Source: Cercis canadensis
Lineage: Eukaryota > Streptophyta > Magnoliopsida > Fabales > Fabaceae
NCBI GenBank assembly: GCA_003255065.1
Contig: QAOA01000112.1
Coordinates: 1,284,522-1,348,521 of the forward strand
Length of the DNA: 64,000 bases
Direction of reading: 5' to 3'
This document shows positions 36,701-48,559 of this stretch, piece after piece. The notes beneath the pieces were generated by a model that saw only the letters and a program-made list of their open reading frames with translations, searched no databases and was not told the origin of the DNA. Position 1 is the stretch's first letter. Every line of letters begins with the position of its first letter. Position numbers and translations under genes: made by a program.

Positions 36701-39700
36701 ATTAAGGTGGCATATAAACAGATCAAGCATGCTTTCATAATCTGCAATCACTTCAAAGGTTTCTTTTGCACTGTCGAACTGGCCAAACCTGAAAGTACAA
36801 ACTTTTCAATTAAGGTGCCATTTCAACTTCTACAATAGACCAGAATTATCAAACCATGATAAATTAATTAGATGCAACAAGCCATTTTAAAAACACCAAA
36901 AGTAAAAAGAAAGAATAAACAGACCACTATTCCTATATGACCAGATTCATCATAGATTAGCCACAGATACACGAGTGACCTTACTATAAAATAGAGATGC
37001 AACTATTCAAGAACAAGATATCTTAAAGCAAGTGAATGATAAATGGAATAGACAAGCATCAAAGTTCAATAGTTCCTCTAAGTAAAATGGAAGCGTCATA
37101 TGAGTTGAATGAAATTTCCTCATCTGCCTACCTGATACAGGCATAACCCAACTGCCTGAACCGGTGGAATAAATGAGATGTAGGAGGACATCTTGGATAA
37201 TCTCTGGAACGCAGAAATTCATCTTTCAGAACAGACAAAGCAGTGGAGAAACGAATAGCTTTCACAGCATAGACACCCCGCAACACCTAAGGTCAATTTC
37301 CAACTTGTTAATAAGTTCAGATAGACCATAATTTATCATGCCAAGACAAAAATTCTATCACCTACCTGAGTGAACTGTGGACCTGATTGGGATAATGACA
37401 CAGCCAGATCTCCACAAACAGGAGAACCTCTAGCAAGGATGTCAAGTGACCTTGGTGTTATGCGCAAGCTGTCAAACCTTCATTCAGATTATAATTTACA
37501 GTGTCAGTTGTTACTACCACTTAACATCAATAAAGCAAACATGAAAAGGGCCTAGATTTAGACCAAAACATTCTACTATATGAATTGAGGAAGTCAAATT
37601 CTTCTAAGATGTCAATGATTCATAGTTAGCAAAGGAAACCTTGATGTTATTTGGTATAGTATTTCTGACAGGTCAAGCTTCTGCTCAAAACTTTGCTGCA
37701 TTGTAGCAAATCCAATAAGAAGAGGTTCAAGAAGACCAACAAGACAGCTTTTAATCTCAACCCCCTTCTTCTGTCTGGGATTTATTTCTGTAGGGCTAGC
37801 GATCAACAACCGATCATTCAAAGCTCCAACCAAGACTGCATAAGAAATTCATTACCGAAATAAAGAACTGTAGTCAACAAAATAGAACGAGCAGAACAGA
37901 TGGCTAAGATATTGCAATATCCCAGTATGCAGTAAGTTACTTACCTGCATAAGGCATACTGATAGAAAGGATAGTCCTTGCTTTTCCATCCCAACCAAGC
38001 ACACTGATTGCAGAGGAAGTAGAAAATAGAAGGGCGGGTCCAACCCATAACAGGGATCTAAAGTGAGCATCAGTTAAGTTTCAAAGAAGAATCAATGACA
38101 CAAAAAATTTAATATGCTCATACAGTTTCTGAATTTTAACAAGAAATCAAATCTAAGGATATTGAAGGAAGTCCCTTGTCAAAATTTGTGGAAGTGCCTG
38201 CCAGTATATCAAGTCCTGCCGAAACAATAAGGACCCTCTGTGTTGTTAAAATTCCTGCAACATAACCCCTAAGAGTCTCTTGCCAGTGCACCTTTCAAAA
38301 TTACAAAACACAATCATTCCAGGCAGAACCATAATATTTATACAACCATAAACCATTTGATATGAATTTGCACAAACAAGGAGTCTCATAACTAATGAGT
38401 AATGACTTATGACTTATACCAAAGACAAGGATCTAAAAGGCCTTTATTTATAACTAATAGGACAAAAAACCAAGCTTTAGAAACAGGCATTAAAATTGGC
38501 TAAGCAATTATACTTAATATATAAACAAGTTACATACAAAAACAGGTTTTGCCATGCTCATCCAGTCCTAGTAGTGAATGATACCATGACAGCAGAAAGT
38601 TGTGTAATAAAATATAACATCAGTTAATTATTGATGTGGGGGTTTATGATGTGGTGGGGGAAATTAGACTTTCTAGAACATCCTCTATTCTACATCAGAA
38701 AACAAGAGGGACCCTGTGCCCACAGTTTGATTATAAGTTATCCCTTCCCTTCCCCTTCTTTTATCAAGAAGTTACTCCCAGGCATCACCAAATTAAGAGG
38801 TAGAAGCTGCAGTCTTGTGATGTCATATGAGAAGCCAACAAGCGTTTGTGGTTTTCAAGCTAAGCAAAGGAAAGAAAATTGGGCTGTTTTAATCAGATTT
38901 CAAGTGAAGCATGCTTATTAGTGAATATCAGATTTCAACAACAAATCTAAGCACGATTCTGAATGATACCTGAAGTACAATCTCATTTCTTTTCAACTTT
39001 ATTGACTTTTTCCCCTCGCTTTTTGTTGATATATAATGACCATCAGAAGATGAGGTTGAAAGACGGTATCCTTGTATCAGCTTCACCAATCCAATCTGGT
39101 TCCCATAAGAGGCAAACATCAAAGTTGATTCTGCATTCAGAGAAACCATTGTCAATACATTTTACTACTTGAAAACTAATGTTTAGCATGGAAAATATCT
39201 TTTTTTAGCACCTAATGGAGTAGAAAATATGCGATCAACTTCAGTTTCAAACATGAACGGCATTGGACCCTTAATTGAACCAGCAGTAGTTTCTGCAGTA
39301 GGTTCTGCAGTTGGATTCTCTTCAAAAGAGATCTGATCATTTTTATCCTTAGCATCTTGTGAAGCACCTCCAGGTAGAGTATAAACAGCCAGTCCTGTCC
39401 TGTCATCATCAAGAATAGCGAACTGATTTTCGTTGGGGCCAATAAATGCTGCATCTCGACCTATAAGACAACCACTTGAATTATTAATTGCACATCACAC
39501 ATGATCCAGCTCTGGCAGAAAGTAGAAAATAAACACTTTCCACAGACAGCAATACCTTTCACAGTGCTAGTTTTACTATTTGCTGTCTCTGCATCAGTAT
39601 TTTCCCAGTAGAGCACCACCTCATTTGTAGCACCACTGAATTCATAAACTACAAGAAATAGGTGCTGCTTTTTACTGTAAATCAAGTATTTTGCTAGGTA

Positions 39701-42700
39701 CTCCACATTTCCAGGAATCTATACAAAATTAATAAATAGAATTACAAGGTTGAAAATGGACGTGGTTTTCACTAACAATAAATAAATACTTGCAAGTTAA
39801 AAACAGACAAGTATTATGCAAATGGAAATTACAGGTAAACCACAAAGACAACATGATATGAATACTTCTCGCTCTACATTACCGAATTGTAAAGCTTTTT
39901 GTAGATACTATCTGATCCAGAAGAGAGATTATATGCCATAAGGTTAAGTCCATCCAGGTAGAAGGCCCTGACAGGGTAATGAAGAACTCGGTTCTCTTTA
40001 TTAAAGAAATTTAGCTCCAAATGATATGGCTGGCAGTGAATAAGTGACATCAGTTGATTGAACAAAAAATCTAAGGAAAAAGAGAAGTTTCAAAATCAAA
40101 TTGTCAGAGTTCTTACTTGGCAAACTGGAATGTCCTTCAGATGATGCTTGGTATCTAGAATAGCAATGAGAGGCAATCGAGATATTGGAGCAGTTTTTGC
40201 ATGACCTTCCATAAAATGCTACAAGAATCAGGTAAAGATACAAGTCAGATAGGATAGATAAGTGACGAAAAAAAAATTTGATTAAAATACTTAAATAGAT
40301 CAGAAGCATAGATTAAAAAGCTTTAGAACGAAAAATATTAAGGTGATTTGGGTTACCATTACCAAATTTGATGACCAGACCCACATTTTAGTCATCACAT
40401 CCTTGTTTGACATTCACGCTTTCATTAGGATGATAAAATTGCATATACCAACAAAAAAAAAAAAAAAAAAAANAAAAAAAAAAAAAAAAAAACCTCCTAT
40501 ATATAAGGGAGGGAAAAAAGAGAATAAAATAAGAACACAACATACACTGTAAAGAAAAGCCTTCCTTGCAATGTCTGATATGGTAAGTTGACTATGGCTG
40601 CAAAATGTGTGGAGATCGTCAACAATGACATGATAATTAATTGATGTCAGAAGTTGTACGTAATTGACAATAGACAACTAATAAAGAAAGCCATAAATCC
40701 TAATTAGAACTGTTTCAAATCTCAAAACACTTAAGTTCAAAGTAATAAAGCTTAATCTTAACAGAAATCATCACAGAGCATGTTTAAGCCTGCTCACTGA
40801 GAAGTGATTATCAAAGGATAAATTAAATTTGACCCAACAAACTGATTGGAGCTGCCCAAAACAGAAATTATGGCCCATGCAAGTATTTGCAAAATTGCTA
40901 GATTCTAGATGAGTATTTGACCTCCTCAAGACATACCTAACTTCTACAGCTAAAGGTCTGTTCAGTGTCTAATACAATCCTTTGAGAACCCAGAGGGGGT
41001 TCTATCCATTAAGAGAGTAAAGTCAAGGCTATGTCAAATACTACAAAAATACTGTATGTCCGTCCACCTTTTTGTCCACATTCCAAGCCAGTAGATCAAA
41101 TTTGTCTTTTTGATCATGAGGCATACTAGCAAATAGAATGACTGTATTAATAATAACTTTATCTTAAGTAACAAACAGATATTTATAAAAAATAAAGAAA
41201 GAAAAACACATGGATGTGAACATATATGTAAGGCATACCATCTAAAGACTATAAAAACAAAGTAGATCCCTAGACTCCAGCATTTCCATTCAGTTGCCAT
41301 AGCACATAATTTATTCCCTAAAGATATAAACAGAGTTGTGACAACTATAACACTTCAGCTAACAAAGATGTCTACTCTCCTCCCACTCAACTGAATCTTT
41401 AATTCCCACATCCCTTCATTTACACAGAGGAATCACATGTCTTCTCAAATATTCATAACAATTTAATACTAAACTTACTTTCAGAAGTACAACCACTTGC
41501 GTTCTGTCTCCAAGCTTCACTTATTGCTACTCTTCCCAATATCAATGAGAAGGAATTCATTTCCTCCTGCTCAGACCGACCAAAGAATCTCCTAAAGATT
41601 TTTTTTTAAGTTGTGAATGATTTACGCAACCTGCTCATAGTCAGACTCCTAAAACTATACGCCAAGGAATCAATTCATCCTAAAAGCTTAAACCGTTAAG
41701 CAACAGTCCTAGTATATTTTTAATCTCTAGCACAGAGAAAAAAAAAAAAAAGAGAAAGCATAACATAATTAAGACAATAAGTTTTAACCCCACTTTCCAC
41801 AAAAAATAAGAGAAAAAAAAACTACTGACATATTTTCCTCTACCTAATCACAAATTCCAACTCACCCTTTCAGATGATGTTCTTGAAGTTGAGCTTGAAG
41901 CTGATGGTCAGCTAACACTCCAGAGGAACCGAGGGATGAAAGTTTTTCTTTCAAAACAGATGCTGCAAAGAAACTCTACCATTAGCATATCTGATCAAAG
42001 GGCAAGATAGAAAAAAATTAATGAACAATTTATTTATTTAGAGAGAAAATATCCAGAAACACTAAGGACTGTTTGACATTGATTTTGCTTAAACAATAAC
42101 AATCACCTGACGATCCCCGTGCACTTTGCAGAACTGCAAAAAGTTGCTTTCTCCCTTCTCTACTGAATGTGGTTCTACTTTTTGAATTGTCTCCACTTGT
42201 AATATTCTGTCAAAATGAATACCAAATTTATATTCCAAATATTCACTGAAAAGGTCAGGCGTGAATGATATAAGAAGGCACGTAACTGCAAACACCACTG
42301 CTGCTAAATTAAATTTGGGATGAAGCTCTAAAGCTTTAATTCGTGGTAATGGATAAACTGCTTCTCCACCCTGCTGAGAAAGGATGCGAGGGATATCAAT
42401 TGATTCAATTGCTGCATACAAAATAGATGTATTAGCCAACCACTTTGAAGTGAAAATAATAATACAAGAATGAAGCAGGCCAGTTGTCATTGTTTCTAGT
42501 ATATTTCTTATTTATCTTTTTTGTTGAAAAATACTCCCTAAGGAGGCTAAAAAATGTAGCAGCTGAAATTTTGTGCAATAAAATTAACAAAACATAAGAA
42601 AAGATGGCTACAAAGTAGTCACCAGGCCATCATCATTCCTTCAGAGTAATGGCAGAACGAGTTAGAGATAGCTAACCTGCTGGCTCAAAAAAATTGGATG

Positions 42701-45334
42701 GCATTGGGGGTCTGTTCGGATTAACTACAACCCGTGTTTTCCAAACTTGTAGATTTCCGTCCTTTGAGAGAGTTACAAGTAACCGCAACATAGGGAGCCA
42801 AGCAACTGAAGTTATTGGTTGTGAACCAACTTGTGTTCTGAAATTTCAGTAACAATCAAATGATCAAATCTAAGCAACAAAACTAACCAAGATAACAAGC
42901 CTAAATGCCAAATATTTCCAGTTGGCTACAAGATAATAACCAATATAAAATTTTATGAAGTTTGAGAAAATTTTTATCATCAATGATAGGAGCATTGCGA
43001 AGATTGTAATATTGGCAATGTTCACTTAATCAAACCACATTGACTTCCAAAGCATTATACTTTAAACCATGAAGTACTAGGTTCCACAAGGCTGAAGAGA
43101 AGCTCCCCATTCAGAAAACAAAGAGACTCTTGCATATTTAAGGAGGTGATGTTTAACCTCATCCATTTTTCAGTATATCAGATACCCCTTTTCCTTTCAA
43201 CCTTTTGCAGGATTATGTGGTGGATGCCACCTTGAGAAAACAGTTCCTATTTGCCTCACATGCATGATATCCACCTTGGAGGACAAAAGAAAATATGACA
43301 AGAATAAAGGGTATAGTAATTTACTGATAGGATTTTATCCAAAAAAAAAAAATTTACTCAAAGGAGAAAAAATAGAAACCTTAACTAAAAGCAAACAAAA
43401 GTCACTCACATTCCAATCATACTAGGCCTCTCAGCTGATACATCCCATGCCAGTAGTGTACCCCGTCGATCACCAATAAAAATCCATTCCAGGGTTGGAT
43501 GAAATGCAAATGCACCAGCACCAATCAGCTTGATGGTGTTGTCAACTGCAATAGGATTTTTTTTTTTTTGGTAAAAGAAGAAATTCATTAAGACAAGGAG
43601 AAAGAAGTACAAGTATACAGGAGGATAAGATATTCTCCTGGGCAGAAATAAAATATAAATAATACTACAGATGTGGCTTGCCAGAGAAATATATTATAAA
43701 CCCTATCAACAAGTACTTGTTTGGTCACTATCTTACGTTGTAGTGTGTAGTGAACTGCATAGGTATGAATGTTGTATGCTCGAATCAGACCTTCGGCATA
43801 AGCAACATACTGCAAAGGAGGAGAAAAGAAATCAAACTTGCGATGGATTGGCTTGAAGTATCACTAACATATAATAAACACCGGGTTTGTTTTCCAGTTG
43901 AAACACACCCCATGAACCTCCAGGAAAATAGCATTGAGATAGCATCACATTACCAGGACAGGGAGGCGAGGATGGCAAGCAAGATTGATAATAGGTTTCT
44001 TCAAGTCTGCTTTGATTTTTGTTGGTGCTCTACCGCCTTCAATAGTTCCAACAACTTCATTTATGCCCAAAAAAAGAAAGATACAAGAACAGAGATCACA
44101 AGCATCAGTAGTCACACCAATGACAATTAGACATTTATTTACACAGACCTAAACCAGACCCCGACCTGTCACACTCATCCGTTTATGGAATCCAAAAAAC
44201 ACAACAGGTTGTAGTGGGGTCAAAGCAAGATGAACTTCAACATCAGAAGAAATTTTCTCCATCTTCCTCTCTGGGGAATGCAATACACATGTTTGCTCCA
44301 AATCAAAATCACAAGACCGTATTGTACAATCCTATAGATGGGAAAGTAACAGACATAATAAGCACAAAAGACCTCATAATTACAGCATATAAACATATAC
44401 AGAACAGCCAGTCTACAAATACATCCACGAAGATTAACACTGCAAAAAATAATGCAGAACAGTATTTCCAGAAATTTCTGAGCATCAAGGCAACGACTAA
44501 ACTGTTAAAAGTTCTCATGTTTCTGATAAAACTACAGTCTTTGTAGTACTTATCCTTCCATACTGAAGTAGAATTGTCCATACTTTCCATTGATAACTTA
44601 AGATAAAGCCAAAAAAGTTTATAAGAAACAAGAAAAAGAGTGCACATATACACACACAAGAGAAGTTCAATAAGGGCCAACCTGGAGGATTGCAATAACA
44701 GTATGCCCACTGGTGGGACTGTAAGACATGCGGACAACAGGTGCACCAACGTCAAGGGCAGAAATCTTGCTTCCTGTTAATGCGTCAAATTCTGCATACA
44801 AGGAAACAAGGAAAATTATAAATTAATTATCAAAAGCAAGTTAAGAAAAAATGTCCATTGCATAAAAGGCAAGCTTCCTCCATGCAGCTAACTTGCAAGA
44901 GTGCTTGATGCGTGAAATTAATCAATTTACCCAAGACCAACATAGCTTCGTATGACTCCTTTACCATTAGAAAAAGCACGGCACTGAGAGAGATATTACT
45001 AATATAGATATGCAAACAGAGAGAATACCATTCAATGGTAAGGAAAGATTCAGATTCAGTTAAGTAGAAGATGGGAAATCACAGTCAAGTAGTTTCAAAA
45101 TTCTATTAGCTTGAGAAGTTAGCTTCCTGAATCTAAAATATGAACCATGGAATAGATTACAAACAAGTCAACTAGAATATAAAGGTAGTGCGGTTGCTCA
45201 CCAACGATGTAGGTTCCAATGGCGACGGCAACAAGTGCCTGATGAGGGTGAAATGAAGCGGCATGAGGCTGCAAGGGTCTAACGCCACGCCCTACGTGGC
45301 GTAGATCCAGATGCTGCAATGTCGTCCACTCCAT
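33714..45334 (-). CDS. TWD40-1: TWD40-1, TPLATE endocytic complex subunit, 24 exons, 1628 aa
   Basis: Exons in transcript order: 45202-45334, 44682-44791, 44166-44331, 43954-44054, 43737-43809, 43410-43545, 42677-42837, 42287-42411, 42107-42206, 41866-41962, 40546-40597, 40117-40218, 39883-40029, 39556-39718, 39212-39460, 38970-39130, 38163-38291, 37945-38062, 37640-37835, 37366-37477, 37132-37286, 35360-36788, 34711-34905, 33714-34190. They total 4887 nt with consistent phases. The start MEWTTLQHLDLRHVGRG matches what I recall of At3g50590 (about 1610 aa), not At5g24710 (TWD40-2). N-terminal WD40 repeats (about 1-330) include DRRGTLLAWD and SKDGNLQVWK. Helical repeats follow to about 1070, then a Pro/Gln/Ser-rich linker, a TPR-like pair (about 1405-1530), and a C-terminal CDLC...CIIC zinc-ribbon-like site at residues 1588-1606. 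TPLATE acts at the plasma membrane in clathrin-mediated endocytosis. The intron after exon 17 is of AT-AC type; another contains an N (40473). Confidence 0.95.
38063..38162 (-). other. U12-type AT-AC intron of TWD40-1
   Basis: Read on the minus strand, exon 17 ends at GLPS (TCA), and the intron starts ATATCCTTAG, the minor-spliceosome donor. It ends CTTAACTGATGCTCAC: a U12 branch-site core CTTAAC about 11 bases before a terminal AC. The next exon then starts TTT AGA TCC, giving GLPS-FRSLLW, the junction I recall from the Arabidopsis protein. A GT-AG alternative that keeps the frame is not visible here. The intron is 100 bp. Confidence 0.9.
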
Positions 45335-46828
45335 CGATTCTGTAAAAGGAGCTTCACCTACAAATTCTTCATTTCCTTGCGAGTAAGACAGGAAATGAAA
45401 TGAGAGAAAGAGTAACAGGAGGGAGAACTCAGATCTTCTTCAGATGCCTATAAAGTGTAGAATTGTGCTATGATCGATCTGTTGAGAACTACATGAAAAA
45501 TTGAACAGAAAATGAATCCTAAGAAACAGTGAAATTAGTCAATTACAGAACGAAGAACTCTGGTATAAAACTGGTAAAATGAAAAAAAAAACAAAAACAA
45601 AAAAAAAGAGAGAGAAGAATAAAAAACAAGCTGGTCTGGAGTCTGGACCCGACTTTGTTTGCCTTTTTTATTTTATCGCTACTAGGTTAACTTAATCTTG
45701 GCCCGAATGCGTTTCCTTATATAGGCCTAGGGCTCATTCTTACACTTGGGCTAATGAAATTGCCTCTTCTAACAAAAAGCCCATCACTTTCCAGAAACGT
45801 TCTTCTCACTATTTTCACGGCTCAATCCATTAGTTGCAGCCCAGACACGGATTTTATAAGGCGTTGTTTGCGTGTCTTTATTCTTTTACTGCCCAAAAAA
45901 AAAAACAAAAACAAATCAAGTTATCATAATCCAAGGAAATTTATTTTTCATTAGCAAAAACAAAAAAAAAGGATATTATACTTCCACCATATTTGTGTAC
46001 AAAATTTGTATATAAATTACAAATCCTATATGTGACAAATTTTGTATTGGATGAAATAAAGTTTAAGTGAGATTACTTGAATTTGAGTTTATTATATAAG
46101 ATAGATACTAAAAGTTGTTAAAACAATTGTGAATATAACAAAATTACAAAACCATTGTCCAATCCAGTGGTCTAATACTCTAATTGCCTCTTATTTTTGT
46201 TGCTTTTATCTTTCTTTAAACTCAAAATGGGTCCTCTCATGCCCTTCACATGTTATGCCACCAATAGCATGCTCACCAGTTTTCATATTACGAACCTCAA
46301 AATTATGATTTCGGTATATTACTCTGTAGTTGCTTCTGTGATTTTGGGTTGCAAAGACAAACTCAATTAAACATGCTATAAGAACAAGAATTGGAAACTA
46401 CAACGATGACTGTAAACAAGTATCAGTAAATATTAATCTATGACCATTAGAAAGAACAAGAAGATACTGTTTGCCATTTCACCACTTGTATATAGAGAGC
46501 AGATTATACGGTAAAATACGTGGCTCAACCATTAAAGTGGCATTTGGCATTTGGAGACCATCACACCTTACACTAATAGCACTGTAAGCAATATCGATTT
46601 GGATTATTAAACTATAGTCACGCAATCATGGCTGTTAGATTCGGCTCAAAATATACCTAGTGTTCTATGACTCTTAAGGAACAAGAGAGGGAGAGTTCTA
46701 GACTATGAACAGTGTCGAGGGCCAACTTGGGCAGTGACGGATAATTAATGAGAATGGATCTGACAGGCATGTGAGTTCATTTAAGTGTGCTGGCTTGCGA
46801 CTTGGGGCCATCCACATTGAATAGCTGC
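45335..46828. other. Upstream region of TWD40-1 and intergenic DNA
   Basis: About 45335-45600 is probably the TWD40-1 5' UTR and core promoter, read leftward. Several GGCCC/GGGCT/GCCCA motifs (site II-like) cluster at 45690-45900, as is common for constitutively expressed plant genes. No gene is recognised up to the transposon at 46829. Confidence 0.45.
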
Positions 46829-48556
46829 CACTACAAGAATTTTGCAGAATTCCAACGGAATTTTTCTGTTGGAATTTTGAGTTCCAACGGTAATTCTAAC
46901 AGAATTTTGGTCGTTAGAAAAAAGTCGTTGGAATCTGAAAATTTCAACGGAATTCCAACGGTAATTCTAACGGTAAAATACCGTTGGAATTCATAGTAGA
47001 AAAACAAAAAATTTCACGGAAATTCCAACGGTAATTCCAACAGAAATTACCGTTGGAAGTTTTTCGAAATAATTCCAACGGTAATTCCCGTTGGAATTTA
47101 TATTAATTTTTAATTTTATACATTTTTTTATATAATTTCAAATGTTCAATTCAATACAACTTCCAATATTTTATTTCCGTGTTTTTTTATATTCAATAAC
47201 AATCTGAATTGAAACAGAAACAAATCTAATTTCCGCCTCATGAGTTAGAAAAGTGAGAAAAACACACACACATAGAAAGCATCAATCACAGATTCACAAT
47301 GAACGGGAACTGAGATTAGCGACCAGGAATTCAAAGAATATTAGTGTCAAGGCTAATGCCACCAAACTTTGTTTGGGAAAATATGACAATTGATATAAAC
47401 CAGCGGAAGATGACAGCTGCTACGTTCCTTCCTCTCTTACATTTTATCTTCTGTTTACTCTTGCTTCTCTCCCTCTTTTATTTGCTCTTCTAGCGCCAAA
47501 AGACTTGTCCTGTCTACTGGTAGTCTCAATCTTGAGAGGCACAATTCGACCAATATATAAATTTCCCGGGAAGTTCCTTTTATCTTTTGGTATTGATCGC
47601 AGCTGCGGCAACCAGTATGCAACATACTCACCTTCTGGATCATATGTTTGTGCCTGAAAAGGTGCGATAATGCCATATCACTGTCGAAATTCAAGTTCAG
47701 TCTACTACATTGCAGTCATATTTCTAAGCAAAGTCCCGCTTTGACTTTTTTATATGCAATTCTGTATCAGATCACCTAGATTGCAGAGGCCATTCAAATT
47801 TGAAGACTAGATGTTCAATGTAAAAGAAGCATGCTTACAGGAACAAGATGTGTTTTGATTAAATTATGACAATCAAACTACTCAAAACTAGAAAGCACCC
47901 AGATGCACCTCTGGAATTAGCGTCCAGCATGCACTACTTACTTGTTTTGGGATGCTGAAATAGCGGTCTTCTCTGGGATCATTCCCAACTCCTGAGGAGG
48001 ACAAAGAATGAGCATAAAATCATAATTTTCATTGATTACAAAAATAAAACAAATGAAAAGTAAATTGTGCATTGCATATCATAAAACTGTGATCTTATTT
48101 GTGTTTTCCTTTTCAGAGATCATTAAGTAGCTAAAGTTGACAGCAGTCTGATAAAAGAAGTCAAAGTTTTCCCTTCCTTCTGTTTTACTTGTGGTAGACT
48201 CTTAATTAATATGCACAAAATCACATAAATGTCCTACTGAGCAGAAGGATTCCTGAACGATGACCATTCTAATGTGACTCCTCCCATCATGCAGAAAGAT
48301 GAATCAAGACATAACCTTCTGGCCCAGAACTAATTACTGACATTTTAAGCAAACACTNATACACACAACAATTTTCAAAAAAAATTAAAAAGAATGAGAA
48401 AAATAATTCCAACGGTAATTAAATTCCGTTGGAATTACCGTTGGAATTTTCAGAAAAAAATTTCCGTTGGAATTTCCGTTAGAATTTTTTAAAAATTCCT
48501 ACGGTATTTTATTCCGTTGGAATTTTCCGTTGGAAAATATCCTTTTTCTTGTAGTG
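46829..48556. mobile_element. Non-autonomous CACTA (En/Spm-type) DNA transposon
   Basis: The element starts CACTACAAGAA and ends TTCTTGTAGTG, a perfect 11-bp terminal inverted repeat of the CACTA superfamily. It is flanked by the 3-bp direct repeat TGC at 46826-46828 and 48557-48559, the expected target-site duplication. Both subterminal regions (about 46849-47090 and 48405-48540) are packed with TTCCAACGGAATT / TTCCAACGGTAATT units in both orientations, as in CACTA subterminal binding-site arrays. No transposase frame is present in the 1728 bp, so movement would need an autonomous partner. The interior carries a host gene fragment (see the cryptochrome entry). An N lies at 48358. Confidence 0.93.
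47444..47991 (-). pseudogene. CRY-DASH (CRY3-like) cryptochrome fragment captured in the CACTA element
   Basis: Two exons survive. The upstream one (47942-47991) encodes VGNDPREDRYFSIPKQ; its donor is CAA/GTAAGT and its acceptor is CCTCAG. The downstream one (47444-47653) begins AQTYDPEGEYVAYWLPQLR after TTTTCAG and runs open for 69 codons to a TAA. The intron between them (288 bp) is retained, so the capture came from genomic DNA, not mRNA. The motif GVGNDPREDRYFSIPKQAQ...YDPEGEYVA(Y/F)W is the C-terminal end of plant CRY-DASH photolyase-like proteins such as Arabidopsis CRY3, by my recollection. The N-terminal photolyase domain and most of the FAD-binding domain are missing, so the fragment cannot work as a photoreceptor. 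The exons carry no stop or frameshift, so capture is recent or the fragment is under some constraint. Confidence 0.88.
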
Positions 48557-48559
48557 TGC

